Assembly: GCA_008933995.1 (NCBI GenBank) | Contig: WARS01000011.1 | Location: 19,210,516 to 19,274,515 of the forward strand | Reading direction: 5' to 3' | DNA: 64,000 bases | DNA from: Datnioides undecimradiatus | Taxonomy: Eukaryota; Chordata; Actinopteri; Lobotiformes; Datnioididae | Part shown: in pieces, positions 50,401 to 60,782 of the stretch | How positions within the stretch are numbered: position 1 is the first letter of the stretch | How the letters are laid out: each line of letters opens with the position of its first letter | The notes under the pieces: generated by a model | Told to the model about the DNA's origin: nothing | The model's input: only the letters and a program-made list of their open reading frames with translations | Database searches by the model: none | Position numbers and translations under genes: made by a program

Positions 50401-51691
50401 CACAACTTCGACAAAGTCAACACTCTGAACCAGGGCACGACCTACGACTATGGCTCTGTCATGCACTACCACAAGTAGGTTAAAAGCAAAAGCCACCCAA
50501 CAGTTTCAGGCACTGGTGGGGCAATGAAATGAGGATTCGCGAAGGTTTATCAAGGCTACCGAACACTGGAAGGAGGTTTAAACATCTGTGAGGAGGGACT
50601 TTATAACTCTGGAAAGGTATTATGGTGCAACCCAGGATCACAGCAAAGTAAATATGAAACATAAGATCTGCTCAGACAGGTGGCAGTCCCAAAATACCCA
50701 AAACAATCAAAATAAGCAAATGAATGGACCTTTAGAGTCAACAGTGCTGGGACTGGTTCAGTGAATATGTGCTGCATTGATGTTGTTCTGTAAAAACTAA
50801 GAAGAGAACCAGAAAAAGGGAATGTAAAGGTGTGCCAGGTGAGGAGACCTGCACCAGAACTGGCTGCTAGCTCTGTCTTATATGCATAGAGGGCACCTCG
50901 GGCTCCGTGCTGCTGATTTACCCCCCAATCTGCAGCCCTGAGAGGAGAAAGAGCACAGCAGCAGCAGGTAACTCAACCAGAGTAGCTGTCGCATGTAAAA
51001 CATGCGACATCCAGCCTGTTCTCTTCACCATGCACCCAAATAACACAACACAACTTTGGACTTTTAAATAGTACGCAGTGCAGACGCCAGAGACCGATTT
51101 TGCGTGACAGCGATGCATCAATCATTCTGCGGAGAGAAGATGCGTTCAAATACCATGTTTAAAAAAGGAAAATGTCAGGTGGGGTAGTTTACAGAGCAAG
51201 AAAGACAGCGTTTAGACGAGGTTTTGTGTTGATTGATGGGTCAAACAAACATTTAGTGTTTCTGTTCCACAACTGTAACGTAATGGACGTAATGTATATA
51301 ACTTACATTTTGTACCTTTCTCATGTTGCTAATTTACTTATTTTAATCCAAAACCATCATCTTCTCTAAGCCAAACCAAACTGCAGCCGTCCCACAACAT
51401 TTACCCCTTGTTTTTACTTTCGTTACCATGACAACAAAGGTCGCCTATGACCATGAATCTACTCCTCGCTGTTGTTAACGTGAAGGACGGGCGTATCACC
51501 TTGAGTTTGCGCGCCACCTTCTATCCACCCCTGCTGACGTTTAGCTCCTTTGTGGCGGTTGCAGGTACGCTTTCTCCAAGAACAACCAGCCCACCCTGGT
51601 CGCCATCCCCGACTCCAGCGTTGAGTTCGGCATGGCGACCGAGATGAGCCAGAAGGACATCATCAGGCTGAACAGGCTGTACCAGTGCTGA
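47497..51691 (+). CDS. Six-cysteine astacin (c6ast) metalloprotease B, 259 aa
   Basis: Seven coding exons: 47497-47562, 48308-48362, 48643-48795, 49575-49692, 49779-49957, 50393-50474 and 51565-51691. Exons 3-7 have exactly the lengths of gene A (153, 118, 179, 82, 127), showing tandem duplication. A signal peptide (MEVKCILGLVVLVAASVWA) is followed by a short propeptide with a VEDDV stretch, then AERNADPC. The mature enzyme would start at Asn 62 and be 198 residues long. The zinc motif HEVLHALGFHHEQKRSDRD (His 160, 164, 170) and the Met-turn SVMHY are canonical, and the chain ends YQC. Unlike A and C, the residue after HEQ is Lys, so no extra Cys is present. This is the least unusual of the three and is probably a fully active secreted protease. 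AATAAA lies at 51865. Confidence 0.93.
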
Positions 51692-51820
51692 GCGGGTGAA
51701 GGCGACCGTCAGCAACACAAACACGTGTATTTCCTGATAACATGCAGAGTTTATTTGCACAGCAGCAGATTGAAAGGCCTGATTTGATCTTTTTAAGCAG
51801 GTGAATGATGCCGAAGGTGA

Positions 51821-51845
51821 ATCATCATCATCATCATCATCATCA
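51821..51845. repeat. (ATC)n microsatellite in the 3' UTR of astacin B
   Basis: About eight ATC units lie between the stop codon and the poly(A) signal. Confidence 0.95.
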
Positions 51846-52156
51846 CTGGGATTCAATCAGCATCAATAAACTTGCATTTAAACATCGAGCTCTGTCGACT
51901 TTCACTCTTTTCTGTTTGATTATATTCAAAGCAACGTTTCCTATATATATATTTCATACGTCGCATGTGTTAAAGCCACTTCCTCCTGCATTACATATTA
52001 TAGTTCAATATTTATTGATTAAATTGAACTGAAATTGGGATTTTCACTGTCTTCATGCAAACCTGAAGATGCCTAACTCACATTTTCCTTGTTTAAGAAG
52101 AAGAAACAGAGTAAAATTGTCACTTAAAGGCATTTTTCATGTATTCAGCCATCAGA

Positions 52157-52162
52157 TTTATT
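52157..52162 (-). terminator. Poly(A) signal of astacin C
   Basis: TTTATT on the plus strand reads AATAAA on the minus strand, about 60 bases after the stop codon of astacin C. Astacins B and C are therefore convergent, with about 290 bases between their poly(A) signals. Confidence 0.6.
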
Positions 52163-52220
52163 TCAAATGTTTCATCCCAGCGTGGTTAAACCCACGGTAA
52201 CAGTAAATGAAACGTCAGGA

Positions 52221-55200
52221 CTAGTTCCTGCAGTACAGCAGGTTGACGCGGTCGATGTCGCTCTGGCTCATCTGCCGGGCGGTGCCGAACGCAACGCCGG
52301 GGTCCGGGACAGCCACCATGGTGGGGTTGTGGTTGTCTTTGGAGAAAGCCAGTCTTAAAAGGAGTAAAAGACGACCAGAGTAAATTGGTTATTTCATACT
52401 GAAATCTGCCTGATTATGATGCACAGAACTATTGTTCCTGTTTGCAAAATATCATAAAAAGACCAAAACCAGCAAAGAACTGATGATCTTGACGTGCTGA
52501 ACATACAGAAAACACAGTTTCCTTCTTTTTGAGTAACTTCAGTGCCGAACAATCATCAAAAACCATGTTTTTTACTAAAATAAGAACAATAATAACGTTT
52601 ATTTAAACAGAAAATAAACTACATTTCATAAAATCATGAATTAAATATAAAAAATGAGTGAACAGAAAAATAAAAACAGCAAAATGAGAAAAATGGAAAC
52701 TGTCAACTTGTTTTTCTTACATAAAACACTCAGCGCTCAGATATTTACAATGCAAACTGGATTTATAAGACCTGAACCTGGACTGATGGGAGGTTTATCT
52801 GACCTGCCGTAGTGCATGACCGAGCCGTAGTCGTACGGTGTCCCCTGGTTCAGAGTGTTGGCCTTGTCGAAGTTGTAACCCTCACCTGCAGTGTTAGGAG
52901 ACGTGTTAGCATCCTGTGCTTATGCAGAACGGTGCATCTGCAAAGTATTGTTAGAATATCATTACTGATACATGTAAGCATCATTTTAATGTTGCACCTG
53001 GTAACACAGATTCAGTTTTATCATACAAGATGCAATCAGAAGATTCATTTTGTGATTGTTTCTGTTGTTCCTGAACGCAGCACGGCCGGTCCGGAGAGCA
53101 ACCAGCAGCCTGAGCAGTGGAGCAGCTGCAGAGTCCCAGAGGAAAGTGTCTGTGTCAGATCAGGAGGACATGCTGGTCGTCTCCTCCCACATTCGCGGGG
53201 TTGTGCAGCGTGAATTCATCATGCATGCTGTATTCAGTCAGATACACCCTCAAAACCCTAAATCCACCGGTGCACTTTCCACTCTTTAAACAATCAGAGC
53301 CTCCCGGTCGCTGCAGCTTGCCTTCGGCGATGTTCTGCAGCAGCACCCGGATGTGCTGGTCACGGTCGGAGCGACACTGCTCGTGGCTGAAGCCGAGGAC
53401 ATGCAGCAGCTCGTGCTGGACCGTTCCCAGGTGAATGCAGCCCCGACGGCTCAGAGACACAATCTGGGCGCAACCCTGGCGACCCACGTAGGAGGAGCAC
53501 CTGCGGAGATGTTGGATAAGACAGAGAGTTCCTCCTTCCATCTCCTTCCTCTTACTGAATGTTTAGAGACTTAATGAAATATACATGAGCAATACACTCT
53601 GCTGCATTAACAACACAAGGCTCATGCGCCGCGTACCCGTCCAGAGACTTGATGTAGAGGAAGTCTCTCTGGTAGGTGCGAGGGAAGAAGCGAATGCAGG
53701 TGGAGGAGGAGAAGGAGATAACGGCCTTTTTGATGATCTGAAGCTCCTGAGAAGCTGGAGTGGAAAACACAAAGAGTGACTGTTCAGCAAATCCCAACAA
53801 TTCACGCCTGAATACGTTATTACTTTATTTCTTAGTCTGTCTGTCATTCCCACTAAAATATGTCACAAATATATTGTTTTAATTTTTAAAAAGAGGCTCT
53901 GTAATCTCCTGAAACAGCTGGTCTTTGCAGTTTTTAGCCAATTTTGATCAAAAAGGGGGGAAATAGCGTTTAAGTTTGGGACTATTTTCAGCGGCGGATG
54001 AATCCACATTCAACACTATAGCCAAAGTGATTTACGGGGGCATGAGCATTAGGAAAATAGCAATAAAAAAACAAACATTTGACAAATAAACAGTGCATTT
54101 TAAATTTAAAAAGACCATAAAATCGTGTAATAAATAGCGACCTGTTTGGTTTGAAGCCGGATGCAGACTCACAGTAGTGGTTCGCAATGACGTAGGGAAT
54201 ATATACTTTGCCGTCGGTGGATTTAGGCCACATGCAATCACGCCGATCGCAGGATTTGACGTTCCTCCGGGCGCGAAGATGAGACGCTGCGACGGCGCTG
54301 TTTAAATCAACGCCATCTTGGTCTGCAGCGAGTGAAGAGAAGAAGAAGTACAGTAGGAGATGCCTTCAGATGCACAGATCCTGCTCGGACATGATAAATA
54401 CAGTCGATCTGTATTCTGCAGCAGTGACAGGCTGATTTCAGGACATCTTGACCTGTCACAGTGAGAAAAACCGCTGCAGCCTCAGGATCCTGCTGTCGCG
54501 CGTCCCCAAAAATGTTTATATAGTGATAACTTCAACCACAGGTTCATCTTTAACACACTGAACTACAGATAATTCAGTAGAATCAGATATAAATGATGTC
54601 AAAGTCCAGTTTTATCTGTGTAAAACCCAATAATATCTACAGTTAGTGTAACTATGATGCGTTCACTGCCCCTCACTCAGGTTGTTCTTGCCTTCCTCCG
54701 GCTGCTCTGTGGCCGTCGGGTCTCCGGTATCTCTGTCATCACCGTCAGCGCTCGATTTCCTCACAACCTGCGAACAAAAAGTGACCAGAAGAGCAGAAGA
54801 TGTTCGTATCTGACGTTTCTATGAAGTTCAATAATATAAAAAGACTTTAAAATCAGATTTCTGTGCACCTGAACAACAGACCGCACCCTCTGCTGCACAC
54901 CTGTTAACTGTTTTACTGTTTATTCAGCCGACTTTGCAGTGAACTGTGCTTTTCAGAGACATCTGTGTTGACAAAGTGACTTTAATCTGAAGGTTAGAGA
55001 CATGAGCTGGTTAATGGTGCAGAGCCAGGTGTGGCCAAGGTGTGACTGTGATGCTAAAGAGGTTAGCTTAGCTGCCGCTGTAGCTCCAGTTAATATCAGG
55101 TTAATAACACACCGAAGGCCTTTCTGGATGCGTCCGCTCTTCTGATTGGCTCCTACTCTCCTTCTCCATCACATGGGCCATTGATCTGATTGGTTGTGAC

Positions 55201-55689
55201 AGACAGACGGTTCATCCAATCACCTGCCAGGTGTTGTCCACACTGTCCAAATGTTCAGGATGAAGCCACAAGTGTCTGAATTTGGATTTTTTTAGCCCAG
55301 ACTCTCTTGAAAAGATGATATTCTGCCATGTTTATTTGTTTATTTGTGTTTTTAACACGCTGTCAGCTCTTTTTTAACCACCAGAAATGGTAAAAATAAT
55401 GAAATATATCTTAAAAAGTATAAAAATTTGAAATACACCTGAAAATATTTGGCTTTAAATTGTTTTTTCACTTGTAAAGAAGGTCAGGAATGAAATGTTA
55501 ACCTGAACTTGAAGGCAACACGGACAACGTGCCTTTAAAGGCTGAGGAGGACCATGAAGTACGGTTAAAAGCTCAGGAACCTCTCAGTCTCCAAGTGTAA
55601 TGACTTGGGTGGGTACTCACCCCCGCCTCGGTCCAGGCTGAGACCACGAGCAGGACCAGGAGACCCAGGATGCACCTCACGCGCACCAT
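52221..55689 (-). CDS. Six-cysteine astacin (c6ast) metalloprotease C, 273 aa
   Basis: Seven coding exons on the minus strand: 55621-55689, 54677-54767, 54173-54322, 53637-53754, 53322-53500, 52804-52885 and 52221-52353. Exons 4-6 have the same lengths as in A and B. A signal peptide (MVRVRCILGLLVLLVVSAW) is followed by a longer acidic propeptide (KSSADGDDRDTGD). The propeptide ends in LRARRN, a furin-type RXRR site at residues 70-73, so the mature chain would start at Asn 74 (200 residues). The two extra N-terminal cysteines are kept as SCDRRDCMWPK. The zinc motif HELLHVLGFSHEQCRSDRD (His 172, 176, 182) and the SVMHY Met-turn are intact, with an extra Cys after HEQ as in A. The chain ends YCRN, two residues past the usual terminal Cys. 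Intron 5 uses a GC donor (AAG|gcaagc). All other introns are GT-AG. It is predicted to be secreted. Confidence 0.9.
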
Positions 55690-55726
55690 CACTGGTGTTC
55701 GGAGCTTCAGGAGCAGGCAGGATCTT

Positions 55727-55734
55727 CTTTTATA
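55727..55734 (-). promoter_or_regulatory. TATA box of astacin gene C
   Basis: CTTTTATA on the plus strand reads TATAAAAG on the minus strand, about 40 bases upstream of the ATG. The longer in-frame extension of the first exon is therefore promoter sequence, not coding. Confidence 0.65.
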
Positions 55735-55739
55735 GCAAA

Positions 55740-57224
55740 GCCTGCAGAGATCCACCTTCAGCAGGACCTCACCTCCCTCATCCTGCAGGATATTTACCTT
55801 CTTAAACCCGGAACTCATTCTTCTCGCCTTCTCTGCGGCCGCGGACGTCCGCCCTGAGCAGACACGTGAGCGCACTAATCCGGGGAAACAAAGACTGTGT
55901 TTGAGTCTTTACTGCACATGTGGGTCGAGTCGCAGCAGGTGACTGAGCCTGAGGCTGCAGAGCGATGATGGAGGTCTAAACGCGGCGCTGTCAGAGGTGG
56001 AAGACGCTTTCAGTCAGGACAGCTGCAGGCGGGAAAACCGTGCATGAGTGGAAACAAATGGAGTTCACGTTGTTGACTTCTTGTTTTTGTGTTGTTTGTA
56101 AATAAACAAATATTGGCGCTGATGGGCTTTGAAGTAATTATATAATCATTTTATCACAACAAGTTCATTCAGACTCATTTGCATAATAACTTTCAGTTCT
56201 GGTTCATCGTGTTTCTTACTTTGTTGATTTTATTCTTCAAATCTTAATAAATGTAGTTTCACACCTCGTTGTCGCGCCTTTTGAAAAATGCTTGATAGTT
56301 CATTATGATGATAATTATTAATATAATATCAAAACACAGTGTAAAAATAGTTGTAATCTTTCTTCATCAGGATAAAAAATCATGTTTTTATGACTCATTG
56401 TCTTCTGTGACGTTGCTGCCGCGTCATTAAACTCAACTCACCACCGGGGGGCGACACGTGACCGCAGCCTTAAAATGCTTTGCACGCAACAAACACAGGT
56501 TTTTAAATCCAGAAAGCCACTTTGATCCATGGATATGTTGGTTCCTGCCTGAGGGCGGGTGTTTTATATCAGTTTACAGCAGGTTAGTCCTAAAAGGAGT
56601 TCAAATGTACAGAAAAGTGGACACAAATATTAAAATATGCAAAATATGTACAGATTTTTATAAGTTTAAGTCTGTTTACACACAAAAAACACATCTGTGA
56701 TTAAATTAAAACACACACCTCGTCTGTTAGAAAGCTGATCTGACGTCACAGCATTAATCTGAGTGACGGTGAGACGATCTGCAAGACAGAGGCAAGAGTG
56801 CTTCATGTAATTCTAATATATTGTATTTTGGATCATTTAAAGACCCCTTCCACACAAGCATTAAGACTTTTATACAAAAAAATCAGCTTAAAACTATAAT
56901 AAAATCGTAAAAAGACCAAAAATTCCTCATTTAAATCCTAAAACCAGCCTTTGCGCCCTCTGAGTCACGTGCAACCTCTGTTGATTTCTCCGGTTTTCCA
57001 GTGAAAGTCGAGTCATACTCAAAGCACCAAAAGTAAATCTACCAAATATGCAGAATAATATATATATTATGTCATTAAAATAAGTAATTAGTGATGCATT
57101 AATGAGTTTGCCACTTCACTGTTGCAGCTGGAGCTTATTTTAATTATAATTTAATCTGCAACAATGCATCGTAAAGTACAAGTCATGTTTTAAGCATCTT
57201 TACCTCCTCACTTCCTGTTGTTGC

Positions 57225-57267
<43 letters not shown>

Positions 57268-58995
57268 ATAATATTTAAATAAAGTCAGATTGATTCATTC
57301 ACCGCTCTTGATACTTTACAGATCCTGATGATTAATCCCAGTATAAACTAATCAATACATTAGTGTATTAACACTATGTGCAGAGCACTGTTACACTGTG
57401 GTTCTGGTCACTGCAGCTCATTGGCTTTGTGCCTGTGACCTGCCCAGTCACAACACAGTTAGGTCTAATGTAATGATGTGTTATCAAAGGTTAATCCACA
57501 AACAGAGGAATTCAAATAAATCCTTGTTCTACTTTTGATGCGTTCATGTCAGTAAACTTCAGTATTTTGGCTTTTTAAAGTGAAAACACTGAATGTTGTG
57601 CAGCTGATCTGATCTGCGATCAGTCTGCCGGGCTCCTATTTGACAGTTTCCACCTGCTGCATGTAAAAATGTTGTGATTTGAATCAAAACCTGATCTGCT
57701 GATGTGAAGCGCCTCGGGACTGAGCCTCCTCTGTGCAGCAGACGAGCTCACCTGAGGTCACCTGGGGTCAAACATCCTGTGAGCCGGATCTGCCGCATTC
57801 CTCCCCCGACGGCGGAGCTGACGACGCCCCGAGGCGCCTGGCGTCAGGTCAGGACTCTCACTCTGCAGAGGGAGCGATGTGAACATGCCAGACGTGTTAG
57901 TTTTGCATGAATCAGAGCAAAGGAAGCTGCATCCTGTGCACACGCTGCTGCATCGCAGAGCCTTAACTGTGCATCTGTAACGCTGCGCATGATTTGTTTA
58001 CTGTAAATCAGCTGTTCCCTGACTTTTGCACCAACCCCTGCTCCAGATGTCTGCTGATTCTCAGCAGCAACAGGTTAGGCAACAGGCAACAAAGGAAACA
58101 AGTTGAATTTCAGTGAAGTAAAGTTGGGTTTTGTATATTTTTATGCTGCAAATTGGACAAAAATAGAAAAATCAACAGCACCAATATGATAAAATGTGTC
58201 TCAGCATAAGCTCTAGCACTGGTATTAGTCATAATGCTATAGTGGTGACAGTGGGGGAGCTGTATTTATATTATCAGCAGCTGTTTCTTCAGTAATAATT
58301 ATATTTTTGTGTTTTTAATATTGTTTCATGCATGGAGCTGTAATTATCCCACCCAGGCGACAATATAATGTAAATTAATGCAAATCAGAGCTGGTAAATG
58401 TTTAAATTACACTTAAAAATGAAAAAACTAGTGTCAAAGAGACATTTTTCATAATTAGACTGTGAAATAATTCAACAATGTGCCGATCAAACCGCCCTCC
58501 TTCTCTTCTTTCACACGGTTTTGAAGCAAAGTTTGCAAATGTAAGTGTTTTATTAGTCAAATTATTCAGTCGCATGTTGACACAGTGACTTTTATTTTAA
58601 TATATTACCTGATTTGATTTGAATCTTTTTAAAATCACCTTAAAAAGTCTAATAACCTTGTATAATAATCTTTCCATGTGTTCCTTCAGTGTATCGTCTA
58701 CATGTTTAATGTAATCTTTTAAAACATCACAGTATGAACAAAACTAAAGAAAATGAGAATTTTTAATTGCATAATTTATTAAAGATGCAGCTGTACAGTT
58801 GTAATAGAAGTGTTGTAGTAATTCTTGTATAATTAACAACATTGCATCTCTTATTCTGTTAGTTTTGTGCATTTAATGCAGATTTAATTTAAATTTAAAT
58901 GTGATATAATCTGAAATAATAAATAATAAAACCTTGTGTTGCAGCATTTTATTAACAGACACATGTGCATTAACTAACGAGCAGCGGATGGTGTT
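55740..58995. other. Intergenic region upstream of astacin C
   Basis: Mostly AT-rich sequence with one TG microsatellite at 57231-57266. Open frames are short and unrecognised. GC content rises towards 59.0 kb, where one exon-like stretch is listed separately. Confidence 0.65.
57231..57266. repeat. (TG)n microsatellite
   Basis: About 18 pure TG units. Confidence 0.95.
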
Positions 58996-59011
58996 GTTGC
59001 CCCGCTGCAGG

Positions 59012-59239
59012 TGGAGGTGCAGGTGCCCCCTCCTCAGGGGCAGAGGAAGGCCGGTGCTGCAGGAGCGAGGTGGAGACGACGGCAACGGCGCCGCTGCTGA
59101 AGTTTCAGGATGAGTCACCTCGGCATCCGGAGCAGGTTCTGAACAAGAGCGTCTCTGTGAGGCCGGGCGCCAAGTATCGGGGTCGTGACCCCGAGCACAT
59201 GCCGGTCGGACCGGACTGGGGACGGGGAATCAGAGAGAG
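59012..59239 (+). other. Exon-like open stretch of unknown gene
   Basis: An acceptor-like 'ccccgctgcag' is followed by an open frame of about 75 codons on the plus strand. It contains PLLKFQDESPRHPEQVLNKS and KYRGRDPEHMPVGPDWGRG and ends at a donor-like AGAG|gtgagg. The composition looks protein-like, but I cannot assign a family or find partner exons nearby. It could be an isolated exon, a retained fragment or chance in GC-rich sequence. Confidence 0.25.
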
Positions 59240-60072
59240 GTGAGGAACAGTGGCGGCAGCAGCGGCGGTGCAGGCGTGAGTCTCTGTCGTGTTTCCTGGT
59301 TTAAAGTGCTGACACAGGACTTTCTGCACCTGCACAGAAGCCGCCTCCTCCTCCTTCTTCTTCTGCTCCTCCTCCTCCTTGTTCTTCATCTTCTCATTCT
59401 TCTTCTTCTTTTTTTCTTCTCCTTCTTCTTCTTCTCCTTCTTCTCTGTTTTCACTCACTCACCTTCATGCGTTCAATGTTTAACATCCTTTTTTTCTGTT
59501 TTTGGTTACTTCCTGTTTTACTCTGAAGAGTGCTTCTCTCTTGTGTCTGATTGGTCCACTGCTCTCACCTGCACCTTGTTAGCGAGATATGTTCTGTCGC
59601 TTCCTTTCACACTATTTCCTCGTTGGTTCCCTCCATCTTTCCATGTGTTCCTCGTGTTTTTTGGCTTCTGGTTGTGATGGACTTTGCTTTGTCTCAGTTC
59701 CTGCAGTTGGGTCCAATCCCTCAAGTTTCCCTGTTCCTCCGCGTGTTTCAAGTTCTTTGCATCCTGTCGGTGTGAGCTTCTCAGAGCGGGACGCCAGGCA
59801 TCAGGGTCCTCAGCGCTCTGTGAGAACGAGGGGGTTTGATGAACGCTGGTGCATCAGGACAGACGCTGTGATGGTGCAGATGAGAGGTCCCTCACCGGAG
59901 CAGCAGCCGAGATTAGTCAAGAAACGTAAAATGCCAATTGATCAATTTTACTGGAGCTGAAAGACGCGTCACATAGAGTAGAAATACTCCATTACAATTC
60001 ACAAGTACATGAGAACGAGCTGCACCAGTGTTAATGTGGGACTGGGGGCTTTGGATCATCATTAATGTGTGT
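59240..60072. other. Non-coding stretch with CTT-rich repeat
   Basis: A CTT/CTCCTT-rich simple repeat at about 59345-59450 gives artificial Leu-, Phe- or Glu/Lys-rich open frames. The rest shows no recognised gene. The last exon expected for the PARP-like gene to the right is not present here. Confidence 0.7.
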
Positions 60073-60578
60073 GTGCTGTGAATCCAGATCAGGCTCTGTG
60101 ATCGGCTTCACTTCCTGTCTCCTCTCTGAGCACGCGTCAGTGTTGTGTCTGTGTGTCAGCAGCAGCTTGATAAACTGACTCTGGATCAGCTGTAAGACAC
60201 ATTTCTGTGCTCCTCTTTTCAGCCGCTGCTTGTTTTTAACTCTGTATCTGAAGCAGATGAAGGATTTCAGTCGTCGGACGTCTGGATCTGAAGTTATCAG
60301 AGAAACAAGCTGAGCAAACGTTAGCAGCAGCTCGGCTCGCCGCCCCTCCAGGACGTCCCGTGTGCGGCCGACAGCGTGGGAGAAACAGTGGTTTTTAAGG
60401 TGGAACTGCTTTATTCAGTGTTTCTCTGGGTTTGAATCAGCGGCTCTGTTTGTTTTGGAGAGGAGGAGACCTCTGTGGAGAATTCAGCTCCCAGTAAAAA
60501 CCTCCTGAACCATCAACACTGAAGGAATCCCAGCTGACAGGAAGACAACAACTCCCAGCATCCCACGCTGCTGCAGGA
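60073..60578 (+). repeat. Repeat R, copy 3 (longest, forward)
   Basis: This copy covers both other copies: 60073-60437 matches copy 1 in reverse, and 60320-60578 matches copy 2 directly. It lies about 205 bases after the donor of PARP-like exon 3, inside what should be intron 3 of that gene. There are no long open frames. Near-identity between copies points to a young or still-mobile family, or to recent gene conversion. Confidence 0.88.
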
Positions 60579-60782
60579 CTTCCTCATATGTTACTGTTTC
60601 GATTTAGAGATCATCCGGTTCATATTATGTTTGCAACAGATGGAAAAAGCGACTCAAGTTCAGGGAAATACCACTTGGGACTGTAATCATCAAATATTCT
60701 GTGTGACCGTGCAGTCGTGGAGGTGTTACACTCTACTGCTTTGCTCCCTGATCATATCTGATATAGAACTGGATCGTATTAC

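Noticed and set aside
53041..53213. Plus-strand frames opposite astacin C exon 5 and intron 5
   Set aside because: They are antisense shadows. The minus strand carries the zinc motif and conserved exon borders.
55690..55875. N-terminal extension of astacin C upstream of MVRVRC
   Set aside because: A TATA box at 55727-55734 lies within it, and the downstream ATG starts a proper signal peptide.
59240..59677. Leu/Phe-rich plus-strand frame resembling a membrane protein, and the matching Glu/Lys-rich minus-strand frame
   Set aside because: Both derive from a CTT/CCT simple repeat.
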